Shown one piece after another: positions 1-6,395 of a stretch of DNA of 28,328 nt. The position numbers were made by a program, and so were the translations under genes. Within the stretch, counting starts at the first letter, position 1; each line of letters starts with the position of its first letter. Location: NCBI GenBank assembly GCA_900554775.1, contig USIK01000001.1:1-28328 (forward strand). Reading direction: 5' to 3'. The notes under the pieces are model-generated. The model did not search any database, was not told the origin of the DNA, and was given only the letters and a program-made list of their open reading frames with translations. The DNA is from an uncultured Oscillospiraceae bacterium (GTDB lineage Bacteria; Bacillota; Clostridia; Oscillospirales; Acutalibacteraceae).

Positions 1-688
1 CTTGGGCTTGATTTTCGGTCTCATTAATCTTTTGAGAAATAAATATTCCCGCAACAGAGCTGGCAAAGCAAAGCAAAGGAATAATCCAAAGCATTTCTTT
101 GAAGTTCGAGCCGCTCGGATTACCAAGAAGGTTTATCCCGCAGAAGTTAAACCCTGTGCTGTATTCTTCAACATCAGCGAACTCTTCTTTGCTAAGCTCC
201 TCGCCAAGGTAACCTTTAAAGTTTTCGAAGTGCCTTACGATTTGAAGCTCTTCGTAAGGAGGTTTGATTTTTCCTTCTTCTTTCAAAGTGGAAACAATCG
301 AAGTAACTTTATCTTGAGGGATATGAAGTGTGTTGTGAAGAGGCCTTGCGATTGCACCGAAGACTCCGCCCCAAATCAAAAGCGGAAGAATCATCGTCGT
401 AAAACAACCTGCCATTGGGTCAACGCCCTCTTTTTCATAAAGAAGAGCTTTTTCTTCGTTATATTTTCTGGGGTTTTTCTCATATTTCTTCCTGAGTTCT
501 GCGTCTTTTGCGCTAAGCCTTGAAGTCAGAGCCATGTTTTTCTGCCTTTTAATGGTAAAAGGAAGCATGACCAAGTTTATAACCAGCGCAAAAAGAGTTA
601 TTGCAACTGCATAGTTGCTAACTGCATCAAAGAAAAACCACAAAAGATAGCCGGATATATTTCCAAAAAAATCAAATATAAATCCCAA
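1..688 (-). CDS. yidC: Membrane protein insertase YidC/Oxa1, C-terminus cut off by window edge
   Basis: YidC/Oxa1 inserts and folds proteins in the cytoplasmic membrane, with or without SecYEG. About 229 residues are visible. A first membrane segment lies near residues 2-20 and a second near 24-42. A charged, lysine-rich cytoplasmic hairpin follows (KRQKNMAL, then KKYEKNPRKYNEEKALLYE), then the family-typical stretch VDPMAGCFTTMILPLLIWGG. Next come an extracytoplasmic loop and another hydrophobic segment (MLWIIPLLCFASSVAGIFI). The rest lies beyond base 1. I chose a TTG start at 686-688 because an AAAGGAG ribosome site lies about 8 bases upstream and no ATG fits the conserved start. The gene follows yidD, as in most Firmicutes origins (rpmH-rnpA-yidD-yidC). 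Identity is strong from motif plus context. Confidence 0.93.
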   Translation of the reverse strand, partial: MGFIFDFFGNISGYLLWFFFDAVSNYAVAITLFALVINLVMLPFTIKRQKNMALTSRLSAKDAELRKKYEKNPRKYNEEKALLYEKEGVDPMAGCFTTMILPLLIWGGVFGAIARPLHNTLHIPQDKVTSIVSTLKEEGKIKPPYEELQIVRHFENFKGYLGEELSKEEFADVEEYSTGFNFCGINLLGNPSGSNFKEMLWIIPLLCFASSVAGIFISQKINETENQAQ

Positions 689-721
689 AATAAATTCTCC
701 TTTAAAACAAAAATTAAAGCT

Positions 722-937
722 TTACTTCCGAGGAACCGGGTCGTAACCGCCTTTGCAAAAAGGGTTACACCTTAAAATACGGCAAAATGCCATAAAACCT
801 CCCCGAAAAGCACCAAAACGATCAACCGCTTCAAGCGCATATTCCGAGCATGTGGGAATAAACCTACAGCACGGCTTTTTGAGGGGAGATATAAATTTCA
901 TGTAAAAACGTATTAAACTCATCATCAAAAATTTCAT
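722..937 (-). CDS. yidD: Membrane protein insertion efficiency factor YidD
   Basis: This is a 71-residue protein of the YidD family (DUF37/haemolytic domain), a small membrane-associated protein thought to help YidC-dependent insertion. Visible hallmarks are the basic/aromatic N-terminus (LIRFYMKFISPLKK), the CCRFIPTCSEYALEAV core, and the C-terminal CNPFCKGGYDPVP, with four conserved cysteines. The ATG overlaps the rnpA stop by four bases (ATGA), so the two are translationally coupled. The next gene downstream is yidC. Length is normal for the family. Confidence 0.96.
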   Translation of the reverse strand: MKFLMMSLIRFYMKFISPLKKPCCRFIPTCSEYALEAVDRFGAFRGGFMAFCRILRCNPFCKGGYDPVPRK

Positions 938-1269
938 TTAATTAAACCTAACTTTTTAAGGTGATGAGCCATTTCTTTCGAAGCATCATAGCTTTTGGCA
1001 AGAGGTGTGCCCTTTCTTGCAACGAAAACTATGTCAAAATTCCCGGCTAAATTTTCGTTTAAACCGGCAAAAGAGGCTCTTAAAATTCTTCTTGCACGAT
1101 TTCTTTTAACGGCGTTCCCTATTTTTTTGCTCGTTGTTATTCCCACACGGTTAAAACCACATCTGTTTTTTAAAATGTATGTAACAAGAAGTGGCGAGGA
1201 CGCATATTTTCCTTTGCAATACACCCGCCTAAAATCTTGATTTCTATTTAGAGACACCGTTTTTTTCAT
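934..1269 (-). CDS. rnpA: Ribonuclease P protein component
   Basis: RnpA is the protein subunit of RNase P, which binds the catalytic RNA and the 5' leader of pre-tRNAs. The 111-residue product starts with the usual basic, aromatic region (LNRNQDFRRVYCKGKYASSP). It contains the RNR signature as KKIGNAVKRNRARRILR near residues 49-65, followed by the usual 'DIVFVARKG' strand. Length is typical. It sits between rpmH (94-base gap) and yidD (4-base overlap), the classical arrangement, and is probably co-transcribed from the rpmH promoter. Confidence 0.97.
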   Translation of the reverse strand: MKKTVSLNRNQDFRRVYCKGKYASSPLLVTYILKNRCGFNRVGITTSKKIGNAVKRNRARRILRASFAGLNENLAGNFDIVFVARKGTPLAKSYDASKEMAHHLKKLGLIK

Positions 1270-1363
1270 AACAAGCTTCCTTTTTGAGATTAAACTTTAA
1301 AGCAAAACCTCCGAACCTCAAAAAACGAGAGCAAAGCTCCCGAGCGCCAACTGCGCAAAAAAA

Positions 1364-1498
1364 TTAGTAAGAAAGTCTTTTTCTTCTCTTAGCTCTTCTT
1401 CTTGCAAGAACTTTAATCCCGTTGCGTGTTGACATTCTTTTTCTGAAGCCGTGTTCTTTTTTTCTGTGGATTTTCTTAGGTTGATATGTTCTTTTCAT
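1364..1498 (-). CDS. rpmH: 50S ribosomal protein L34
   Basis: This 44-residue, very basic protein begins MKRTYQPKKIHRKKEHGFRKR and continues MSTRNGIKVLARRRAKRRKR, the almost invariant L34 sequence. L34 is a component of the large ribosomal subunit. The ATG at 1496-1498 is preceded by a strong GGGAGG site at about 1509-1514. It is the first gene of the leftward rpmH-rnpA-yidD-yidC operon and lies next to the divergent dnaA, a hallmark of bacterial origins. Confidence 0.97.
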   Translation of the reverse strand: MKRTYQPKKIHRKKEHGFRKRMSTRNGIKVLARRRAKRRKRLSY

Positions 1499-1591
1499 TG
1501 AATTTTTCCTCCCGGATTATTTATTATCTTTATTCACAATTTAAATTTCATGACTTTAAAAAGACATAAAAATTTTGTGTCATCAAAAATA

Positions 1592-1620
1592 AGTATATAA
1601 CTTAAAGGTCCTCCTGTCAA
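1592..1620 (-). promoter_or_regulatory. Sigma-A type promoter of the rpmH operon
   Basis: On the minus strand TTGACA (1620-1615) and TATACT (1597-1592) are separated by exactly 17 bases. It would give an rpmH leader of roughly 85 bases. The -35 is consensus. It points away from the dnaA promoter, whose -35 begins about 38 bases to the right. Confidence 0.8.
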
Positions 1621-1657
1621 CTAGTTTTTGAGTAAATTTAACTTTAAACATACTATG

Positions 1658-1686
1658 TTGAAAACTTTCGTAAAATCTGGTATAAT
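1658..1686 (+). promoter_or_regulatory. dnaA promoter overlapped by a DnaA-box-like site
   Basis: TTGAAA (1658-1663), a 17-base spacer and TATAAT (1681-1686) preceded by TGG (extended -10) form a strong promoter for dnaA. The sequence TGTTGAAAA at 1656-1664, the reverse complement of the TTTTCAACA repeat found in oriC, covers the -35. DnaA binding there could repress the gene, as autorepression is known for dnaA in other bacteria. A second possible box, TTATTCACA, lies at 1530-1538. Confidence 0.78.
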
Positions 1687-1709
1687 TACTACTATTATCA
1701 TAAAATGGC

Positions 1710-1737
1710 GGAATTTTTGCTTTGAAGCAAAAATTCC
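1710..1737 (+). repeat. Perfect inverted repeat in the dnaA 5' leader
   Basis: GGAATTTTTGCTT (1710-1722) is followed two bases later by its exact reverse complement, AAGCAAAAATTCC (1725-1737). In RNA this gives about a 12-base-pair hairpin. It lies between the dnaA promoter and the ribosome site GGAGG (1759-1763). The run after it is A-rich, not U-rich, so it is not a standard terminator. An operator for a dimeric repressor, or an mRNA-stabilising or translation-modulating hairpin, are possible roles. Confidence 0.7.
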
Positions 1738-1775
1738 AAGAAAAAATTTTAAAAGTTCGGAGGATATAATTTTTT

Positions 1776-3092
1776 ATGAACTCTTTCAATGAAGCATGGG
1801 ACCTTATATGCGAGTTCTGCAAAACCAAAATAACCGGCGTCGCATACAAGACATGGATTGATAGAATAGAGCCCGTTGAACTTGACTTTGAAAAAGGCAA
1901 AGCAGTTTTAATGGCGCCAAACGAATTCCACAGGCAAACGCTGACTAAATGCTATCTTGGGCTTATCAACAGTGCATTTTCGGAAATTTTTGGTTCGGGA
2001 ATAGACATTTGTTTTATAATCCCCGAAGAACTCAAAGACCCAAACAAAAAAAGCGACCAAAACCTGGCAATAGACTCAAGGTATGAGTTTACTTTCGACA
2101 CATACATAGTTGGCTCTTCAAACAAATTTGCTCACGCTGCAGCTTTGGCAGTTGCCGCAAACCCAGCAGGAGCCTACAACCCTCTTTTCATTTATGGAAA
2201 CTCAGGTCTTGGCAAAACGCATCTTCTTTATGCAATCGCAAATGATGTTAAAAAATCAAATTCAAGCAAAGTGTGCCTTTACATCAAAGGCGACGACTTC
2301 ACAAACCAGCTGATTGATTCAATCAGAAATAACTCCATGACTGAATTTCATCAAAAATACAGAGAAGCCGACGTTCTTTTAGTCGATGATATTCAGTTCA
2401 TCGCAGGAAAAGACTCCACTCAGGAAGAATTTTTCCACACTTTCAACTCGCTTTATGAAGCTAAAAAGCAAATAGTTTTAACGTCGGACAGGCCCCCGAA
2501 AGAAATCCAAACCCTTGAAGATAGGCTCAGAACCCGCTTTGAATGGGGCTTGATAGCTGATATTCAGCCGCCTGATTTCGAAACAAGAATCGCAATAATC
2601 AAGCGCAAAGCAGAGCTTCTTCAAATAAAACTTCCAAACGAAGTTTGCGAATACATAGCTAAAAAGCTCAAAACTAACATTCGCCAACTCGAAGGAGCAG
2701 TTAAAAAAATTAAAGCTCACCACCTTCTCGGCGGAGAACCAATGGGCATTCAAACAGCTCAAATGGCTATTTCAGATATACTTAATAACGACCAGCCACC
2801 TCCGATAACCATTGAAAAAATAATAAACGAAGTCGCAAGAACACTCGGAGTTTCACCGCAAGATATCAAATCTTCAAAAAGATCAGCTTCAATCTCAAAT
2901 GCACGCCAAATTTCAATGTATATCGTAAGAGAAATCACCCAGCTTCCGCTCGTTACTATCGGCGATCATTTTGGCGGAAGAGACCACTCTACAATCGTTT
3001 ATGCTCTTCAACAAGTTGAGAAAAACCTCACAAAAGACCAAAAAACAAAGGCTATGGTTGAAGACATAATAAAAAATATAAGAGATAGCTGA
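1776..3092 (+). CDS. dnaA: Chromosomal replication initiator DnaA
   Basis: DnaA is the AAA+ ATPase that binds DnaA boxes and opens oriC. The 438-residue product shows all four domains. An N-terminal domain I (residues 1-80) starts with the typical 'W..I...K...T'. A short linker follows, then the AAA+ core with Walker A GNSGLGKTH at 141-149, Walker B VLLVDDIQFI, and sensor residues in LRTRFEWGL. The C-terminal box-binding helix-turn-helix has the signature FGGRDHSTIVYA near residue 400. Length is normal and nothing is missing. The ATG has GGAGG 12 bases upstream, slightly far. It is first in the rightward dnaA-dnaN-recF array, and its own promoter carries a box-like site, suggesting autoregulation. 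Confidence 0.98.
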   Translation: MNSFNEAWDLICEFCKTKITGVAYKTWIDRIEPVELDFEKGKAVLMAPNEFHRQTLTKCYLGLINSAFSEIFGSGIDICFIIPEELKDPNKKSDQNLAIDSRYEFTFDTYIVGSSNKFAHAAALAVAANPAGAYNPLFIYGNSGLGKTHLLYAIANDVKKSNSSKVCLYIKGDDFTNQLIDSIRNNSMTEFHQKYREADVLLVDDIQFIAGKDSTQEEFFHTFNSLYEAKKQIVLTSDRPPKEIQTLEDRLRTRFEWGLIADIQPPDFETRIAIIKRKAELLQIKLPNEVCEYIAKKLKTNIRQLEGAVKKIKAHHLLGGEPMGIQTAQMAISDILNNDQPPPITIEKIINEVARTLGVSPQDIKSSKRSASISNARQISMYIVREITQLPLVTIGDHFGGRDHSTIVYALQQVEKNLTKDQKTKAMVEDIIKNIRDS

Positions 3093-3385
3093 TAAAAGGC
3101 GCTTAACCCCCTTGCCGAACTTAGGATTTTTACAGTTAAAATTTTCTCAACAACTTTTCAACATTCAACACAAAGTTTTCAACAATTTTGTGAAAATGAA
3201 AAAGTTGTCCACATTTTCTCACAAACTGTCAACAATATTTCAACACGAGAAATTAACACCTAAAACAAGCTGTATTCGGCATATTTAACTAAGTTCAACT
3301 TTTCCACAGCCCCTACTACTACTACTAAATAAATATATTATGTAGAAAACTCGGGCTGAAAAACTTTCAAAAAAGGATTGATTCA
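3093..3385 (+). other. Replication origin oriC (dnaA-dnaN intergenic region)
   Basis: This gene-free stretch holds many DnaA-box-like 9-mers: TTCTCAACA 3144, TTTTCAACA 3155, CATTCAACA 3162, TTTTCAACA 3176, TTGTCCACA 3205, CTGTCAACA 3226, ATTTCAACA 3237 and TTTTCCACA 3300. Only 3205 and 3300 have the classical TCCACA core (consensus TTATCCACA); the others have TCAACA. Many starts lie about 10-11 bases apart, on one helical face. The right end carries an unwinding module, listed separately. Position between dnaA and dnaN is the standard origin site in Firmicutes. Confidence 0.9.
3300..3342 (+). other. Origin unwinding module: DnaA box, GC tract, DnaA-trios, AT-rich DUE
   Basis: Reading rightwards, there is a DnaA box TTTTCCACA (3300-3308), a short GC tract GCCCC (3309-3313), five CTA triplets in register (3313-3327), and an AT-rich run ATAAATATATTAT (3329-3341). 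On the complementary strand the triplets read 3'-GAT, matching the DnaA-trio element described for Bacillus subtilis oriC, where DnaA loads from the box onto single-stranded DNA. The order and spacing match that known element closely. The opposite strand also places a possible dnaN leader here. Confidence 0.88.
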
Positions 3386-4501
3386 ATGAAATTTAAATGT
3401 GGAAAACTTCAACTTGCGAATTCACTTACTAGTGTTCAAAAAGCTGTTGCACAAAGATCACCCATTGCAGCACTTGAAGGAGTTCTAATAACTTGCAAAG
3501 AAGGAACTATAAAACTTTGTGGATACAACACCGAAATGGGAATCACAACTTCTTTGCAAGCTACCACGGAAAAGGAAGGCCAAATTGTGATTAGCGGTCA
3601 CCTTTTAACTGAAATTATAAAAAAGCTCCCTTCAGACATGGTTGAAATTGAAGTAAGCGAAAACTTGCTTGTAAAAATTTCAGGCGGACAAAGCCATTTT
3701 GAACTAATAGGAATAGACGCAAAAGAATTCCCCACTCTACCAGAAATATCAGGTAAAGAAAGCCTGAGAATACCAATAAACACCTTAAGGAGCATGATAA
3801 AACAAACTATTTTTGCGGTAGCAGACACTGATTCTAAACCAGTTCACACAGGAACATTATTTGATGTTAAAGGCAAAACCTTAACTTTAGTTTCAGTAGA
3901 TGGCTACAGGTTAGCAATAAGAAAAGAGCCTATTGACTCAGACTTAGAGTTCAAATTCGTAGTTCCAGGGAAAACGCTTAAAGAAGTTTTAAGGCTTCTT
4001 CCGCAAAGCGCTGAAGACAGCGAAACCATAGAAATATCAACCGGCATGAGGCACATTGCCTTTTACATTGGCGAATACACCATTATTTCAAGGCTTCTTG
4101 AAGGAGAATTCCTTGATTATAAAGCCGCTGTTCCGCAAACTGCTAGCTCAAAAATAAAGATTTCAACAATAGATTTAGTCGACAGCATTGAAAGAGTTTC
4201 GCTCCTCATAACTGACAGACTAAAAAGTCCTGTGAGATGCAATTTTTCAAAGAATTCAACTCATCTTTCTTGCACAACCTTAGTCGGTAAATCAAGCGAT
4301 GAAATCGCCTGCACAAGCGACATTTCTGAGGATATAGAAACGGCATTTAATAACAAATATATGCTCGATGCACTTAAAAATACGGATTGCGACGAAATAG
4401 AAATTCAAGTAAGCGGACCTTTAAGCCCAATAAAGATCGTCCCTCAGCAAGGAAACTCGTTTTTATTTCTGGTGTTGCCGGTGAGGGTTAAATCAGAATA
4501 A
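3386..4501 (+). CDS. dnaN: DNA polymerase III beta sliding clamp
   Basis: DnaN forms the ring-shaped dimer that tethers PolC to DNA. The product is 371 residues, normal for the family, and shows the three-fold repeated clamp domains. Domain 1 begins MKFKCGKLQLANSLTSVQKA, the middle domain includes SVDGYRLAIRK, and the protein ends with the hydrophobic-pocket strand FLFLVLPVRV. The ATG is preceded by AAGGA. It follows oriC directly and lies 56 bases before recF; a weak TATAAT at 4534-4539 in that gap could be a recF promoter. The S4-domain gene (yaaA) often found between dnaN and recF is absent. Confidence 0.97.
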   Translation: MKFKCGKLQLANSLTSVQKAVAQRSPIAALEGVLITCKEGTIKLCGYNTEMGITTSLQATTEKEGQIVISGHLLTEIIKKLPSDMVEIEVSENLLVKISGGQSHFELIGIDAKEFPTLPEISGKESLRIPINTLRSMIKQTIFAVADTDSKPVHTGTLFDVKGKTLTLVSVDGYRLAIRKEPIDSDLEFKFVVPGKTLKEVLRLLPQSAEDSETIEISTGMRHIAFYIGEYTIISRLLEGEFLDYKAAVPQTASSKIKISTIDLVDSIERVSLLITDRLKSPVRCNFSKNSTHLSCTTLVGKSSDEIACTSDISEDIETAFNNKYMLDALKNTDCDEIEIQVSGPLSPIKIVPQQGNSFLFLVLPVRVKSE

Positions 4502-4557
4502 TCAGATATGTGCAAAAACAAAAACAAATGTGATATAATAAACACGGTGACGCTTTA

Positions 4558-5670
4558 ATGAAAATTTCGAAATTAGACATCAAAAATTACAGGAATTTAA
4601 GCGGAAATTCTTTTGATTTCGACGATAAAGTGAACTACATCTATGGCCAAAACGCCCAAGGTAAAACCAACCTTCTTGAAGCAATTTGGATGTTCACCGG
4701 GGCAAGGTCATTCAGGAAAACAAAAGACGCCGACCTTATAAAATTCGGTGAAAGCAGTGCTAAGCTTGACGGCAGTTTTTTTCTTGAAAAAAGAGAGCAA
4801 AAAATTTCCGTAAATTTTGCCGAAGGTAATAGAAAAATCTTTTTAAACGGGATTGCTAAAAAATACCCTACCGAGATGATTGGCAAATTCAGGACGGTTC
4901 TTTTTACGCCACTTCATCTTTCGCTCATAAAAGATGGCCCTGATAACCGAAGGAAATTCCTTGATGCTGCAATTTGCCAGCTGGAGCCTTCTTTCACAAA
5001 GCTAATGATAGGTTATAGCCAAAGCCTGAAGCAAAGAAATGCACTTTTAAGACTGATGATTAAAAAGCAAATTTTCAGCGAACCTTCACTCGAAATTTGG
5101 GATTCAAAACTTGCTTCCTTTGGAGCGAAAATAATCAAAATGAGAATAAACTATCTTTCGAAGCTTAAAATCGAAGCTGAAAATTCTTATTTTGAAATCT
5201 CAAAAGGCAAAGAAACCCTAGGGTTAGACTATGTTTCAACGGTTTGCAAGAATGAAGCTTTGCTTGATGATGAAAAAGCCTTGGAAGAAAGTTTTTTAAC
5301 TCGGCTTAAAGATTCAAAAAGCTCAGATTTAAAGCAAGGTTTCACAACTGCTGGGCCTCACAAAGATGACCTTGAAATTTTGCTTGGTGGCAAAAGCATT
5401 AAGCACTTCGGTTCGCAAGGGCAGCAGCGCTCTGCGGTTTTGGCTCTTAAAATAGCTGAGGCTTCAGTGCTTGAAGAAAGCATCTGTGAGCCACCTGTGA
5501 TTTTGCTTGATGATGTTATGAGTGAACTTGATGAATACCGCCAAAAATACGTTATGAGTAGGCTCGGAAACGGCCAAACATTCATAACTGGGTGCGACAA
5601 AGATTTGATTAAATATTTCGGTAGTGCAAGCGTTTTTCACATCAAAAACGGAGGGCTTGAAAATGGCTAA
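4558..5670 (+). CDS. recF: DNA replication and repair protein RecF
   Basis: RecF is an SMC-like ATPase that helps RecO/RecR load RecA at gaps on stalled forks. The 370-residue protein shows Walker A GQNAQGKT at 30-37, the ABC-type signature FGSQGQQRSAVLALKIAE, and Walker B PPVILLDDVMSELD. The N-terminal MKISKLDIKNYRNL strand is typical. Length fits the family. It is co-directional with dnaN, and its last bases overlap the start of the next gene by eight bases, implying coupled translation. Confidence 0.96.
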   Translation: MKISKLDIKNYRNLSGNSFDFDDKVNYIYGQNAQGKTNLLEAIWMFTGARSFRKTKDADLIKFGESSAKLDGSFFLEKREQKISVNFAEGNRKIFLNGIAKKYPTEMIGKFRTVLFTPLHLSLIKDGPDNRRKFLDAAICQLEPSFTKLMIGYSQSLKQRNALLRLMIKKQIFSEPSLEIWDSKLASFGAKIIKMRINYLSKLKIEAENSYFEISKGKETLGLDYVSTVCKNEALLDDEKALEESFLTRLKDSKSSDLKQGFTTAGPHKDDLEILLGGKSIKHFGSQGQQRSAVLALKIAEASVLEESICEPPVILLDDVMSELDEYRQKYVMSRLGNGQTFITGCDKDLIKYFGSASVFHIKNGGLENG

Positions 5671-5950
5671 AAACAGCAAGAATTCTTACCTTCACATTGG
5701 CGGAGATGCGGTTGTGAGTGAAAACGAAATCGTGGGGATATTCGACGTTGACAAGATAACGGTTTTCAAAGTTAACAGGGACTATTTGTCAAATGCTGAG
5801 AAAAGTGGTAAAATCATCAGTGTAACTCAAGATTTACCTAAATCATGCGTTGTTTGCTGCGAAAGCGGCGAATACTCAGAAAAGGTTTTTTTAAGCCCGC
5901 TTTTAACTTCTACTCTTTTTAAACGAAGTGCAGTAAAAGCTTTGGAATAA
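5663..5950 (+). CDS. remB: RemB/YaaB-like DUF370 protein
   Basis: The 95-residue product begins MAKNSKNSYLHIGGDAVVSENEIVGIFD, resembling B. subtilis YaaB/RemB (YIHLGGD.VVS...IVGIFD). It ends with a SPLLTSTLFKR strand also found there (SPLSSSTLKKR). DUF370 proteins (RemA/RemB) are linked to control of biofilm matrix genes; RemA binds DNA as a ring. The in-frame ORF extends upstream to 5624, but I chose ATG 5663 because GGAGGG at 5650-5655 precedes it and the family starts there. It overlaps the recF end and precedes gyrB at distance, as in many Firmicutes. Internal cysteines (SCVVCCES) are unusual, function unknown. Confidence 0.85.
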   Translation: MAKNSKNSYLHIGGDAVVSENEIVGIFDVDKITVFKVNRDYLSNAEKSGKIISVTQDLPKSCVVCCESGEYSEKVFLSPLLTSTLFKRSAVKALE

Positions 5951-5976
5951 AAGTTAATTTTGGAGGTGAACGGTAT

Positions 5977-6372
5977 ATGTCTTCAAATTTTCAATTGCCC
6001 CATTGCCCCTATTGCGGTACTAAGCTTTTTTATGTTGAAGCTCTTACGGCAAGAAACCGCAGCAAATTTAAGTGTTCTTGCTGCAAAAGAAAATCAGAAG
6101 TTACTCTCGAACCGCTTATCTTTAAGCTCCTTGGAGCAGTAGAGCTGATGTCGCTTATTGTATTCATTTTAGTAATGTTCCTTGGATGCAAGTTTTGCCT
6201 GCTGGGCCTTATTTTTATAATCTCAGTGTTCGGAGCGTTTTATTTTATTTCCCCGCTTCTTATGCTTTTAAGACCCATGAAAACTCAAGGCAAAAAGAAA
6301 AAACAAACCGAGAAACCCAAAAAAGAGCAAGTGACTACTGAAGTTTCAAAAGAAGAAATTTTCAGCGATTAA
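5977..6372 (+). CDS. Hypothetical zinc-ribbon membrane protein
   Basis: I do not recognise this 131-residue protein. It has an N-terminal zinc-ribbon (CPYC at 11-14 and CSCC at 33-36) that probably binds one zinc. Two hydrophobic segments follow (about 50-72 and 75-98), then a lysine/glutamate-rich cytoplasmic-looking tail (GKKKKQTEKPKKEQ). The arrangement suggests a membrane-anchored protein with soluble ends. GGAGGTGAA lies just before the ATG, a strong site. It lies 26 bases after remB and 23 before gyrB, so it is probably co-transcribed. It could be a lineage-specific protein; no function is implied by the sequence. Confidence 0.75.
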   Translation: MSSNFQLPHCPYCGTKLFYVEALTARNRSKFKCSCCKRKSEVTLEPLIFKLLGAVELMSLIVFILVMFLGCKFCLLGLIFIISVFGAFYFISPLLMLLRPMKTQGKKKKQTEKPKKEQVTTEVSKEEIFSD

Positions 6373-6395
6373 ATTTTTTATAAAGGAGTTTTATT

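Noticed and set aside
2..523. Plus-strand open frame at the left edge
   Set aside because: The minus strand encodes YidC in this stretch with typical motifs.
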